Assembly (NCBI RefSeq): GCF_009707325.1
Contig: NZ_CP046103.1
Coordinates: forward strand, 4,784,744-4,848,743
Length of the DNA stretch: 64,000 nucleotides
Source of the DNA: Pseudomonas sp. IB20
GTDB lineage: Bacteria; Pseudomonadota; Gammaproteobacteria; Pseudomonadales; Pseudomonadaceae
Direction of reading: 5' to 3'
Part shown: positions 1 through 8,553 of the stretch, in pieces
Layout of the letters: the number at the start of each line of letters is the position of its first letter
Numbering within the stretch: position 1 is the first letter of the stretch
Position numbers and translations under genes: made by a program
Notes under the pieces: model-generated
Seen by the model: the letters and a program-made list of their open reading frames with translations, nothing else
The model's database searches: none
Told to the model about the DNA's origin: nothing

Positions 1-2
1 AT

Positions 3-953
3 ATCGACCGCACCTCGACCAACGTGGACGAGAACATCGGCCAATTCGCGGTCGACAACAACTTCCAAGCCGACTTCTCGACCGGTGATGTCACCCATAC
101 TCTGCTACTGGGCCTGGACCACCAGCGCACCGACACTTCTTACCTGTCGATCTATGGTGGCGCTGGGCGCGTCAACATCTTCAACCCCGTCAACACAACA
201 CCGGTAGTGCGTCCGGCACGCGCCGATGCTTACTACGACTATAACCAGAAGACGATACAGACCGGCCTCTATGTGCAAGACCAGATGGCTTTGGACAAAT
301 GGCGCCTGACCCTCGGCGGGCGTGAAGACTGGGTGCATCAAGGCACGACCTACTTCAACAAGAACGACGCGACCAATACCGACCGCAGCAAAAACTTCAG
401 TGGCAACGCGGCACTGAGCTACGTGTTCGACTCGGGCTTTGTGCCATACCTGTCCTACGCCGAATCTTTCCAGCCCGCCAGCAATGCCAGTGTTGACCCG
501 CTCAAGTCGTACAAGCCCACCGAAGGCAAGCAATGGGAACTGGGGATCAAATACCAGCCGCCCGGCTCAAACACTTTGCTGAGTGCGGCGGTGTATGACC
601 TGACTCAGAAAAACGTGCTTGTCTCTAGCACCGGCGCAGGCGGCCAGTGGACCGACTACACCTGGCACAACGGTGTACTCGATGGTTTCGGCATCGGCTT
701 TGGTGCCCGCTACACCGGCAACACCTATGGCGACCAGGCCAACACATGGCTGGGTAAAGCAAATGCCTACACCGTGTTCGACGGTGCCGTGCATTACGAT
801 CTGGGCAGCCTCGACAGCAGCCTCAAAGGTGCCTCGTTGAAACTCAACGCCACTAACCTGTTCAACAAGGACTACATTTCCACCTGTGATGCTTCCTACT
901 GCTACTTCGGCGACCAACGCAGCGTAGTCGCCAGCGCCACCTACCAGTGGTAA
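3..953 (+). CDS. TonB-dependent siderophore receptor, C-terminal part (5' end outside window)
   Basis: The frame is open from base 3 with no start needed, so this is the last ~317 residues of a larger outer-membrane protein. Alternating aromatic and polar stretches, segments such as GGREDWV and PYLSYAESFQP, the LNATNLFNKDY element near the end and a terminal Trp (ATYQW) are typical of the TonB-dependent beta-barrel of siderophore receptors. The plug and TonB box are missing because they lie upstream. A hairpin terminator follows at once, then a PepSY membrane protein, the usual partner in ferri-siderophore uptake loci. The ligand cannot be told from this part. A GTG at 24 is inside the gene and is not its start. 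Confidence 0.88.
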   Translation: MDRTSTNVDENIGQFAVDNNFQADFSTGDVTHTLLLGLDHQRTDTSYLSIYGGAGRVNIFNPVNTTPVVRPARADAYYDYNQKTIQTGLYVQDQMALDKWRLTLGGREDWVHQGTTYFNKNDATNTDRSKNFSGNAALSYVFDSGFVPYLSYAESFQPASNASVDPLKSYKPTEGKQWELGIKYQPPGSNTLLSAAVYDLTQKNVLVSSTGAGGQWTDYTWHNGVLDGFGIGFGARYTGNTYGDQANTWLGKANAYTVFDGAVHYDLGSLDSSLKGASLKLNATNLFNKDYISTCDASYCYFGDQRSVVASATYQW

Positions 954-973
954 TCGGCTGAGTTAATAACTAG

Positions 974-994
974 GCCGTCCTTCGGGGCGGCTTT
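974..994 (+). terminator. Rho-independent terminator after the receptor gene
   Basis: Stem GCCGTCC, loop TTCG, stem GGGCGGC (7 bp, one G-T pair) followed by TTT. It ends 22 bases before the next start codon, so the receptor is probably expressed more than the downstream PepSY gene unless there is read-through. Confidence 0.65.
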
Positions 995-1015
995 GGTGTG
1001 TCTGAAGGTTCGAAA

Positions 1016-2119
1016 ATGAAAAGCAAAACCATCCGCCACTGGTCCTTCATCCACACCTGGACCAGCCTGATCTGCACGGTGTTCCTGCTGCTGCTCGCCC
1101 TCACCGGCCTGCCGTTGGTGTTTCATCACGAGATCGATCACCTGCTGGGCAACGAGCCCGAACTCCAGCAGATGCCTGCCAACACCCCACAGCTGAACCT
1201 TGAGCAACTGGTGGCCAAAGCCCAGGCGCATCGCCCGGGTGAGGCGATGCAATACCTGGCGTGGGACGAGGACGACAAGAACGGCGTGATCGCGATCATG
1301 GCCGCGACGGCCGGCACCGAACCCAACGCGTCCCACACCTTCATGCTCGATGCGCGCACTGGCGAAGCCGTGGAAACGCCGGCGGCCAATGGCGGGCTGA
1401 CGCTGTTCCTGCTGCGCCTGCATGTGGACATGTTTGCCGGCCTGCCGGGCAAGTTGCTGTTGGCGTTCATGGGCCTTCTGTTTGTGGTGGCGATTGTTTC
1501 CGGCACGGTGCTGTACCTGCCGTTCATGCGCCGCGTGAAGTTCGCCACTGTGCGCCAGGACAAATCCACTCGCCTGCGCTGGCTTGACCTGCACAACCTG
1601 ATCGGCGTGGTCACACTGACCTGGGCGCTGGTGGTGGGCGTGACCGGCGTAATCAGTGCCTGCGCCGACCTGATCATCGCCGCGTGGCGCCAGGACAGCC
1701 TCAGCGCCATGATCGAACCGTACAAAAACGCGCCGCCGCTGACCTTGCGTGCACCGGCTACCGAGCTGCTGAGCATCGCCGCCAAGGCCGCGCCCGGCAT
1801 GCAGCCAGACTTTATCGCCTTCCCCGGCACGCGCTTTTCCAGTGAGCACCATTACGCCGTGTTCATGAAGGGCAGCACGCACCTGACCTCGCACTTGCTC
1901 ACGCCGGTGCTGATCGACGCCAGCACCCTGGCCGTCACCGCTATCGCCGAGCGGCCGTGGTACATGGACGCCATGGGCATGTCCCAGCCGTTGCACTTCG
2001 GTGACTACGGCGGCATGCCGATGAAGATCCTCTGGGCGCTTTTGGATGTGCTGACCATCATCATGCTGGGCAGCGGCGTGTACCTGTGGATCGTGCGGCG
2101 CAAGGCGGCCCAGGTATGA
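1016..2119 (+). CDS. PepSY-domain inner-membrane protein, likely siderophore-iron reductase family
   Basis: 367 residues. An N-terminal membrane anchor (about residues 13-38), a periplasmic PepSY-type region, two central membrane segments (about 140-165 and 190-220) and a last one near the C-terminus give the four-helix PepSY_TM layout of FoxB/PiuB-like proteins, which bind heme and reduce ferric siderophores at the inner membrane. Helix-associated histidines (for example HWSFIHTW near the start, LHLHVDMFAG-type His in the middle) fit heme ligands. I prefer the ATG at 1016 because GAAGG lies 6 bases upstream; a GTG at 998 in frame has no such site. The next gene overlaps by 4 bases (ATGA). 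The iron role is inferred from family and neighbour. Confidence 0.75.
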   Translation: MKSKTIRHWSFIHTWTSLICTVFLLLLALTGLPLVFHHEIDHLLGNEPELQQMPANTPQLNLEQLVAKAQAHRPGEAMQYLAWDEDDKNGVIAIMAATAGTEPNASHTFMLDARTGEAVETPAANGGLTLFLLRLHVDMFAGLPGKLLLAFMGLLFVVAIVSGTVLYLPFMRRVKFATVRQDKSTRLRWLDLHNLIGVVTLTWALVVGVTGVISACADLIIAAWRQDSLSAMIEPYKNAPPLTLRAPATELLSIAAKAAPGMQPDFIAFPGTRFSSEHHYAVFMKGSTHLTSHLLTPVLIDASTLAVTAIAERPWYMDAMGMSQPLHFGDYGGMPMKILWALLDVLTIIMLGSGVYLWIVRRKAAQV

Positions 2120-2298
2120 AGCCGCGCCAGTCGAATTTCTGGAAGGTGTTTGGCATACCGCTGGGGATTGGCGTGCTCAGCGCGGCCGGGTTGTTTGCCG
2201 CGTTGCTGGGGGATGGGCTGTGGGATTCGCTCAGTTGGGTGGGGTTGGGGGTTCCTGCTGTCATTGGTGTTTGGGCGTTATTTAAGCGGCGCGGCTGA
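2116..2298 (+). CDS. Small inner-membrane protein (60 aa), hypothetical
   Basis: Starts inside the stop codon of the PepSY gene (ATGA overlap), so translation is probably coupled. The product has a short basic N-terminus (MKPRQSNFWK) and two hydrophobic segments split by GDGLWDSLSW, ending in KRRG, a two-helix hairpin with both ends predicted in the cytoplasm. Small proteins of this layout often follow PepSY reductases in pseudomonads; a helper role in the same complex is inference only. Confidence 0.6.
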   Translation: MKPRQSNFWKVFGIPLGIGVLSAAGLFAALLGDGLWDSLSWVGLGVPAVIGVWALFKRRG

Positions 2299-2303
2299 GG
2301 GCG

Positions 2304-2372
2304 CTATCGCAGGCAAGCCAGCTCCCACCTTGAAATGCATTCCCCTTGTGGGAGCTGGCTTGCCTGCGATGA
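2304..2372. repeat. REP pair (REPIN-type), GTGGGAGCTGGCTTGCC family
   Basis: Two inverted copies of the palindromic core (CTATCGCAGGCAAGCCAGC... and ...GAGCTGGCTTGCCTGCGAT) around a ~20-base spacer. Same family as the copies at 10541, 12953, 25808, 26570, 30643, 35972, 40395, 41507, 43279, 43904, 56959 and 59943. Confidence 0.9.
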
Positions 2373-2454
2373 GGCCGCCAAAAACACCCACCCACCACTC
2401 GCCAGCCACCGAGCAACCCTCTAGGCTAGCCACTGCCCATTTCGAGGAATGCCC

Positions 2455-3084
2455 ATGTCCGCGCCCAGCATGACCTTGTTTCACAACCCGGCCTCACCCT
2501 TTGTTCGCAAAGTCCGCGTGCTGCTGATCGAGACCGGCCAGCAGGACCGTGTGGCGCTGCACGGCTGCATGCCGACGCCGGTCAACCCGGATGCGCAGCT
2601 GGCTCGCGAAAACCCCGTGGGCAAGATCCCGGCCCTGCGCCTGGCCGACGGTTCGGTGCTGCACGACAGCCGGGTGATCCTCGACTACCTGGACCACCAG
2701 CATGTCGGCAACCCGCTGATACCGCGCGACGGTTCCGCCCGGTGGCGCCGCCTGACCCTAGCCTCGATGGCCGACGGCATCATGGATGCCGCCGTGCTGG
2801 TGCGTTACGAAACCGCCATGCGCCCGGCAGAAAAGCACTGGGCCCAATGGCTCGATGAGCAGCGCAACAAAATCCGCCGCGCCGTCGCCGAGTTGGAGAA
2901 AGAGGCGATTGCCGAGCTGGCCAGCCGCTTCGACATCGCCTCCATCAGCGTGGCCTGCGCGCTGGGTTACCTGGACTTCCGCCACCCTGACCTGCAATGG
3001 CGCACGGCTAACCCCAAGCTTGCCGATTGGTACGCCGAGGTCAGCCAGCGGCCGTCGATGTTTGAGACCCAGCCGCCGGTCTAG
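2455..3084 (+). CDS. Glutathione S-transferase family protein
   Basis: 209 residues in a GST layout: thioredoxin-fold N-terminal domain (residues ~6-85) with the ASPFVRKVRV motif that replaces the classical catalytic Tyr/Ser region, the conserved NPVGKIPAL turn with cis-Pro and the glutathione-binding DS pair in LHDSRVILDYL, then an all-helical C-terminal domain. GAGGA 6 bases upstream of the ATG at 2455 sets this start; an ATG at 2449 is too close to it. It stands alone between two repeat elements. Likely a cytoplasmic glutathione-dependent detoxification enzyme; substrate unknown. Confidence 0.85.
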   Translation: MSAPSMTLFHNPASPFVRKVRVLLIETGQQDRVALHGCMPTPVNPDAQLARENPVGKIPALRLADGSVLHDSRVILDYLDHQHVGNPLIPRDGSARWRRLTLASMADGIMDAAVLVRYETAMRPAEKHWAQWLDEQRNKIRRAVAELEKEAIAELASRFDIASISVACALGYLDFRHPDLQWRTANPKLADWYAEVSQRPSMFETQPPV

Positions 3085-3090
3085 CCTGCC

Positions 3091-3181
3091 TTGAGGCAAG
3101 CCCGCTACCTGTGGCAAGCGGGCTTATTGGAGCGCACCTGTGGCAAGCGGGCTTATTGTGGCGAGCGGGCTCGCCACAGGG
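3091..3181. repeat. Cluster of GTGGCAAGCGGGCTT / GTGGCGAGCGGGCTCGCCAC repeats
   Basis: Three partial copies of a second palindromic family (GGCAAGCGGGCTTATT twice, then GTGGCGAGCGGGCTCGCCACAG) between the convergent GST and creD genes. Relatives lie at 45555 and 55125. The rest of the gap to 3260 shows nothing clear. Confidence 0.8.
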
Positions 3182-3260
3182 AGCCCATTTACCACAAAAA
3201 ACAGCGCGTTAATTTTGCCTATCAGCTGCGCCCTCACCTGCTGATCTTCGCGCAACCCGA

Positions 3261-4622
3261 TCATTGCACCTCCTCCAGATCAAACTGCACCTTGCGCTTG
3301 CCCACGCCATACCAATCCAGCTTGCGCGTCAGCACCATCACCGTGCCCAGCAGGCCGAACAGCAACAGCGAGCCCATCAGCAGCGCGTAATCCTCGGCGC
3401 TCAACAGCCCGTACAACAAGCCATACAACGCCGCCAACCCTGCCGAAAAGCCCAGGCCATGGGCGATGCTGCGCAGCACATGGCACACGTAAAACCCAAT
3501 CAACAACACACAGGCACTCGCCGACAACAGGTACGCCAGGCCAAAGCCAATGTGCTCGGACAACGACAACAACAGCAGGTAAAAGAACGCCAGGGCAAAG
3601 CCCACCAACGCGTATTGAATCGGGTGCACCGCCAGGTTTTTGAGCACCTCGAACAGAAAGAAGCCGGCGAACGTCAGGGCGATAAACAGCAGCGCATATT
3701 TGATCGCGCGGTCGCTCTTGAGGTACTGGTCCACCGGGTCGATAAAGCGCACGCCGAAGCTGCGGCTGTTGAAGTCGTCACACACCTTGTCCCACTCGCA
3801 GCCGCGCAGGGTTTCTTCCAGGTTGGTGGCGAAGAACGTGGTCTGCCAATGGGCGCTAAAGCCTTGAGCCGTGACCTCACGCTGAGCTGGCAAAAAGTTG
3901 CCGACAAAGCTTGGGTGCGGCCAGTTCGACGCCAGTTTCACCTGGCTGGTCTTGCCCACCGGCACCACTTGCATCTGCTCGGTGCCTTGCAGGCGCAGGT
4001 CAAAGGCGAAGTCAAACGGGGCTGGTTTTTTGCTGTCTTGCTCGGGCAGCATCACGTGCACGCCCTCGCCCAGCCAGGCCACTTGAGAACCGGGCGCGAA
4101 CTCCAGGCGTTGGCTGCCGAGTTCCAGCTTCAGCGCATTTTCGATGCCGCGAATGTCACTGATACCCACCGCCAAATACGCCGGTTCAAAACGATAATCG
4201 GCAAAGTTTTCCGTGATGCCCAACTGCGCAGGCAGCTCAAAACGCCCACTGATGCGGTTGTCTGCATGGAACAGCCGCGCCTGGTAAATGCCCCGCGAGC
4301 GCAGCTCGGTTTGCACCTTGCCGTCGAGTTCAAACTGCTCCGGCAAGAAATACAGACGACCGCGCACTTCACTGACTTGCTCGTAGCGTTCGTTGAGCTT
4401 TTCATTGAGCTTCCACTCACGGACGGTCTTGCGATAGGGCACTACCATCACCGGGCCGGTGAGGCGCTGGCTGTAGCTTGAGCTGCGGGCGATGTCCATC
4501 AATACGCCATCGCGCATCTGCTGGCGGTCGCTGATGATGCCGTTGATCATCAGCAACGGAATCAGCAACAGCAGGATCAGCAGCGCAATCGCGCCAAGTT
4601 TGAAAAGCAAGCTGCGGTTCAT
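3261..4622 (-). CDS. creD: CreD inner-membrane protein of the CreBC regulon
   Basis: 453 residues. One N-terminal membrane helix (about 7-29), a large periplasmic domain (~30-305) with the CreD-type start around SSSYSQRLTGPVMVVPY, then about five closely packed helices at the C-terminus (~310-440). CreD is the classical target of the CreBC two-component system and contributes to envelope integrity and the response to beta-lactams in pseudomonads. It lies 51 bases downstream of creC on the same strand, so the three genes may be co-transcribed. A CreB half-site TTCAC occurs in the creC-creD gap (near 4645, minus strand), but the second half (6 bases on) is degenerate, so a separate CreB-driven promoter is only possible. 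Confidence 0.93.
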   Translation of the reverse strand: MNRSLLFKLGAIALLILLLLIPLLMINGIISDRQQMRDGVLMDIARSSSYSQRLTGPVMVVPYRKTVREWKLNEKLNERYEQVSEVRGRLYFLPEQFELDGKVQTELRSRGIYQARLFHADNRISGRFELPAQLGITENFADYRFEPAYLAVGISDIRGIENALKLELGSQRLEFAPGSQVAWLGEGVHVMLPEQDSKKPAPFDFAFDLRLQGTEQMQVVPVGKTSQVKLASNWPHPSFVGNFLPAQREVTAQGFSAHWQTTFFATNLEETLRGCEWDKVCDDFNSRSFGVRFIDPVDQYLKSDRAIKYALLFIALTFAGFFLFEVLKNLAVHPIQYALVGFALAFFYLLLLSLSEHIGFGLAYLLSASACVLLIGFYVCHVLRSIAHGLGFSAGLAALYGLLYGLLSAEDYALLMGSLLLFGLLGTVMVLTRKLDWYGVGKRKVQFDLEEVQ

Positions 4623-4673
4623 GGGTCTCTCCCTGTTTTGATGGGCAGAGCGTGAACCGCGCGTATGGGAGAT

Positions 4674-6113
4674 TTATGTGGGCAATGTGGAGACTGTGTG
4701 GAGATGCAGCACCACTTGCACGCCGCCTTGCACATTGCCGATCTGCAGGGCGCCGCCGTGCAGCTTCACCACTTCTTCGACAAAGTTGAGGCCAAGGCCG
4801 GTGCTTTTGCGCCCGCTGGTCGGGCGTGGCAGGGAGTAAAAACGCTCACTCAGGCGCGGCAAGGCGTAGTCGGGAATCGGCGCGGCCTGGTTGAACAGGC
4901 TCACCTGCACGTCGTTGTGCTGGGTGTGCGCACTGAACCTCAACGTGCCACCGGGTGGCGTGAAGTCCAGGGCGTTATCCAGCAGATTGCCCAAGGCCTG
5001 GCGCAGCAGGAAAGGCTCGCCGAACACTTTCACATCCGCGGTAATCGCCTGTTCGACGTGTAACCCGGCGCCTTCGATTCGCGCGCATTGGGCCTTTAGC
5101 ACCTCGTCGACCAAGGCGGCCAACGGCATGCTGATTTGTTCTTCCAACCCCTGGCGCTGTTCCACTTGGGCCAGGTTCAGCAGGCGCTCGATCAACTGCT
5201 GCAAGCGCGCACTTTCACTGTCGATATTGCCGACGAAACGCTGCTGCTGCTCGCGGGTCATGTCACCCTGCAACAACTCCGCCGCGCCACGAATCGCCGC
5301 CAGCGGGCTTTTCAATTCGTGGGTCAGGGTGTGCACGTAATGCTCGACGTAGGCCTTGCCTTCCAGCTGCGTGCGCATGTGCTCCACAGCGGTGGACAGT
5401 TGCTTGAGCTCGCCGCCACGATAATGCGGCAACTCGGCACGCCGGCCTTCGCTAACGGCCTGCGCATACGCCGTGAGCCGGTGCAGCGCACCGCTCAGCC
5501 ACCAGGACAACAGCGCGCCGAGCAGCAGGCCGAGAATCACCAACCCTGCGCCGTACCACAGCAGGCGATGCTCGGTGCGGTCGACATAGGGCTGCAACGA
5601 GCTGTTGGGCTTGGCCACAGTGACTACGCCGATGATCTGGCCGTTGTCGCGGATCGGCGCGCCCACGTGCATCACCGACGAGTTGGGGTCATCCAGTTCG
5701 CTTTTGGTCGAACGGGCGCCGTACTCACCGCGCAGGGTCAGGTACACGTCGTTCCACTTGGAGTAGTCCTGGCCCACCGCTTCGCCCGTCGAGTCGAGCA
5801 ACACGATGCCCTTGGCGTCGGTCACGTAGATACGGTGGTTGACCTGGTTTTTCGGCAGGCCCCAGATGGTCGCGCCCGGTTGGCGGTTGCCATAGGCCTT
5901 GAGCAACTCTGGCCAGTGGCTCTGGCCAAGGGTGCCGTTCTTGACGTCCAGCCGCAGGATTTCAGCCAGCAGGTTGGCGGTATCCACCAGGGTTTCTTCG
6001 GTGGACTGGCGCACGCCGGGGCGGATTTCCTTCATCACCGTGTTGAGCACGAAGTAGCCGGTCAGGCCGATAAACAGCGCGTACACCAGGAAAATCCGCA
6101 GCCCCAGGCGCAT
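4674..6113 (-). CDS. creC: Sensor histidine kinase CreC
   Basis: 479 residues. Helix at ~5-25, periplasmic sensor region with a double-CACHE-like part (~30-180), second helix (~185-207), HAMP, then HisKA with phospho-acceptor His in THELKSPL and an ATPase domain with N box (LLDNALDFTPPG) and G box (STGLGLNFVEEV). Starts one base inside the creB stop (TGATG), so the two are translationally coupled. Family knowledge: CreC phosphorylates CreB in response to metabolic or penicillin-binding-protein-4 related signals. Confidence 0.93.
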   Translation of the reverse strand: MRLGLRIFLVYALFIGLTGYFVLNTVMKEIRPGVRQSTEETLVDTANLLAEILRLDVKNGTLGQSHWPELLKAYGNRQPGATIWGLPKNQVNHRIYVTDAKGIVLLDSTGEAVGQDYSKWNDVYLTLRGEYGARSTKSELDDPNSSVMHVGAPIRDNGQIIGVVTVAKPNSSLQPYVDRTEHRLLWYGAGLVILGLLLGALLSWWLSGALHRLTAYAQAVSEGRRAELPHYRGGELKQLSTAVEHMRTQLEGKAYVEHYVHTLTHELKSPLAAIRGAAELLQGDMTREQQQRFVGNIDSESARLQQLIERLLNLAQVEQRQGLEEQISMPLAALVDEVLKAQCARIEGAGLHVEQAITADVKVFGEPFLLRQALGNLLDNALDFTPPGGTLRFSAHTQHNDVQVSLFNQAAPIPDYALPRLSERFYSLPRPTSGRKSTGLGLNFVEEVVKLHGGALQIGNVQGGVQVVLHLHTVSTLPT

Positions 6114-6781
6114 CAGCTGTGGCTCGGGCTATAGCTGTAGCCCAGGCCACGATGGGTCTGGATCGGCTCGGCATCGGCGGCCACGCTACGCAGTTTGCTG
6201 CGCAGGCTTTTGATATGGCTGTCGATATTGCGCTCGTAGCCAGCGTCGGCGGGCACGCCCACCGCATCGAGCAATTGCTCGCGGCTGAATACGCGCTCGG
6301 GTTGCTCGAGCAGGCTTTGCAACAGACGGAACTCATGACGGGTCAGGCTCAAAGGCTGGCCGCGATAATGGATCTGCATGCGCTCCAGGTCCACCTGAAA
6401 CACGCTGGGCGCAACACCTGGGCCGACGCGCTTAAGGATCGCCCTGACCCGCGCCGCCACTTCCCGTGGGCTGAACGGTTTGACCACGTAATCGTCGGCG
6501 CCGATCTCCAGGCCCACCACCCGGTCAATCTCAGCATCCCGCGCACTGAGGAACATCACCGGCACTTCGCTGAAACGGCGCAATTGCTTGCAGGTTTCAA
6601 AGCCGCTGATGTCGGGCAGGCCGATGTCGAGAATGATCAGGTCCGCCGGCGTCTGGCGTTGGTGGGCCAGCGCCTCCTGGCCGAGGCTCAGCCAGGTGGT
6701 GGTAAAGCCTTCGCCTTGCAGGGCGAAAATCAGCGTGTCGGCTATCGCCGCTTCGTCTTCGACAATCAGGATATGCGGCAT
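6113..6781 (-). CDS. creB: Response regulator CreB (OmpR family)
   Basis: 222 residues. Receiver domain with acidic pocket (VEDE at 8-10), phospho-acceptor Asp52 in ILDIGLPD, the SAR and KPFS switch residues, then a winged-helix DNA-binding domain ending in YERNIDSHIKSLRSKLR and GYSY. First gene of the creB-creC-creD group. The gene just upstream on the same strand is the retropepsin-like protein, an arrangement I recall from P. aeruginosa. Confidence 0.94.
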   Translation of the reverse strand: MPHILIVEDEAAIADTLIFALQGEGFTTTWLSLGQEALAHQRQTPADLIILDIGLPDISGFETCKQLRRFSEVPVMFLSARDAEIDRVVGLEIGADDYVVKPFSPREVAARVRAILKRVGPGVAPSVFQVDLERMQIHYRGQPLSLTRHEFRLLQSLLEQPERVFSREQLLDAVGVPADAGYERNIDSHIKSLRSKLRSVAADAEPIQTHRGLGYSYSPSHS

Positions 6782-6790
6782 GTGGGTCCG

Positions 6791-7291
6791 TCAGCAGTCC
6801 GGTTTGTCAGCAGTGTAACGACGTGCCGGGTTTACCGCTGCGCCGAATTCACGCAGAGCTTTGGCGCCGATCAGCAGCGGGTAGTTGAAGCTGCTGCGGT
6901 CGGTGAGGTTGACCTCCACGGTGCGTTTGACGTTGCCCAGGCACATCTCCAGGTCGATGACCGGGCGCTTGGCCACGGTGGCTTCGTCCTTGTCCTCATC
7001 TTCGTCGGCGCGGCTCTTGATCTTGCTGATGCGCGAGACTTTGTGTTCGTAGACCTTGTTGGTGGTGTCCTTGCCGCCGAGGCGGAAGCGCACCCAGTCG
7101 TCGCCATCGCGGGTGAAGGTCTCGATGTCACGGGCCGACAGCGAAGCCGTCAGTGCGCCGGTGTCCATCTTGGCCTTGAAGGTTTCGCCGATCTCCGGCA
7201 GCTGGATGTATTCGTAGCGACCGTAGAGGGTCGGTTCGGCAGCCATGACCGGCAGAGCCACCAGGGCGAACGCAGCAAGGAGCAATTTCAC
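6791..7291 (-). CDS. Retropepsin-like / 'ATP-dependent zinc protease' family protein, exported
   Basis: 166 residues. A clear signal peptide (VKLLLAAFALVALPVMAAEP) shows it is periplasmic. The mature part carries KMDTGALTASLSA, the Asp-Thr-Gly of pepsin/retropepsin-type active sites, although the family (Pfam zinc protease, RimB-like) is often annotated as ATP-dependent zinc protease; no ATP or HExxH motif is visible. An acidic lysine-rich insert (RADEDEDKDEAT) lies mid-protein. I chose the GTG at 7291 because GAGGAAA lies 8 bases upstream and the signal peptide begins there; the longer frame to 7372 has no such site. 9 bases separate it from creB, so it probably leads the cre operon. Confidence 0.75.
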   Translation of the reverse strand: MKLLLAAFALVALPVMAAEPTLYGRYEYIQLPEIGETFKAKMDTGALTASLSARDIETFTRDGDDWVRFRLGGKDTTNKVYEHKVSRISKIKSRADEDEDKDEATVAKRPVIDLEMCLGNVKRTVEVNLTDRSSFNYPLLIGAKALREFGAAVNPARRYTADKPDC

Positions 7292-7455
7292 GAAGTGATT
7301 TCCTCGAAAGAAGTAGGCGGATTCTAGACCGCAAAAGCAGCACTTAGTTAGCCCCGCCATCAGCACTTCCATAACATTCGTGCGGCGATTTGCGATTTGG
7401 CCTCTAGACTCAGCTTGCTTATCATGGCCCGCCCACAGGATTCCAAGAGTTACTT

Positions 7456-8355
7456 ATGCGCCGCCTGCTCACCGGCTGTTTCGTCACACTGCTGTTATTG
7501 CTCAACACCCTGGTGCTGTTCGGCCCGTTGATGGTGTTTGCCCTGCTCAAGCTGGTGGCCCCCGGTCGCTATCGCGACTATGCCTCCTGGGCGGTGATGT
7601 GGATCGCCGAAACCTGGGCAGAAATCGACAAGCTGATCTTTTCGCTGTGCATCCCAACCCAATGGGAGATCCGCGGCGGCGGCGACCTGCGCGGTGACAC
7701 GTCCTATCTGGTGATCAGCAACCACCAATCCTGGGTCGACATTCCGGCCCTGATCCAGGCGCTCAACCGGCGCACGCCGTTTTTCAAATTCTTCCTGAAA
7801 AAGGAGCTGATCTGGGTGCCCTTCCTCGGCCTGGCCTGGTGGGCGCTGGATTACCCGTTCATGAAGCGCTACACCAAGGCATTCCTGGCCAAGCACCCGG
7901 AACTGGCAGGCCAGGACCTGAAAATCACCAAAGAGGCCTGCGAGCTGTTCAAGCGCCAGCCGGTGACGGTGGTCAATTACTTGGAAGGCACGCGGTTCAG
8001 CGCGGCCAAACACAAGCAGCAGGCGTCGCCGTTTGCCCGGTTGCTCAAGCCCAAGGCGGGCGGCGTGGCGTTTGTGTTGGCGGCGATGGGGGAACAGCTG
8101 GACGCGGTGCTTGATGTGACCGTGGTCTATCCATCTCAAAAGCAGCAGCAAAAGATTCCGGGTTTCTGGGATTTGATCAGCGGCGCGGTGCCAAAAGTGA
8201 TCATTGATATCCGCACCCGCGAGCTGGACCCGGCGTTGTGGCAGGGCGATTACGAGAATGATCCGGCCTTTCGCCAGACCGTCCAGAACTGGGTGAACCA
8301 GCTCTGGAGGGAGAAGGACGCGCGCATCGCTCAACTGCGCGCGGAACGTATTTAG
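7456..8355 (+). CDS. Lysophospholipid acyltransferase (PlsC/YihG-like)
   Basis: 299 residues. N-terminal membrane helix (~5-30), then the acyltransferase signature HX4D in SNHQSWVDIP (~residue 95) and the acyl-acceptor motif EGTRFS (~180), followed by the proline-rich conserved block. This places it with the YihG/1-acyl-glycerol-3-phosphate acyltransferases that act at the inner membrane on lysophosphatidic acid. Divergent from the protease gene at 7291. Its last 100 bases are inside a 149-bp exact tandem duplication; the gene itself remains full length. Confidence 0.85.
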   Translation: MRRLLTGCFVTLLLLLNTLVLFGPLMVFALLKLVAPGRYRDYASWAVMWIAETWAEIDKLIFSLCIPTQWEIRGGGDLRGDTSYLVISNHQSWVDIPALIQALNRRTPFFKFFLKKELIWVPFLGLAWWALDYPFMKRYTKAFLAKHPELAGQDLKITKEACELFKRQPVTVVNYLEGTRFSAAKHKQQASPFARLLKPKAGGVAFVLAAMGEQLDAVLDVTVVYPSQKQQQKIPGFWDLISGAVPKVIIDIRTRELDPALWQGDYENDPAFRQTVQNWVNQLWREKDARIAQLRAERI

Positions 8356-8553
8356 CTGCCAGTGCCCCAGGCCGAGGCCAGTTTGCCCAGCACCGACTCG
8401 TTGGGAATGATCCGGCCTTTCGCCAGACCGTCCAGAACTGGGTGAACCAGCTCTGGAGGGAGAAGGACGCGCGCATCGCTCAACTGCGCGCGGAACGTAT
8501 TTAGCTGCCAGTGCCCCAGGCCGAGGCCAGTTTGCCCAGCACCGACTCGTTGG
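8256..8553. repeat. Exact 149-bp tandem duplication across a convergent gene junction
   Basis: Bases 8256-8404 are repeated without any difference at 8405-8553. The unit contains the last 100 bases of the acyltransferase gene and the last ~51 codon bases of the DUF2780 gene, so each gene keeps one good end and a dead copy of both ends lies between them. No shared bases flank the unit. Confidence 0.95.

Noticed and set aside
2304..2372. CRISPR array formed by the many similar repeats
   Set aside because: The units are scattered singly or in inverted pairs across 64 kb, not in regular spaced arrays, and no cas genes are present.
3264..4481. Long plus-strand frame opposite creD
   Set aside because: Shadow of creD; rich in Gln, His and Arg as expected from the opposite strand of a GC-rich gene, no recognisable domain.
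4630..4660. Full CreB-binding tag before creD
   Set aside because: Only one TTCAC half-site is seen; the second half six bases on is degenerate, so no separate feature is called.
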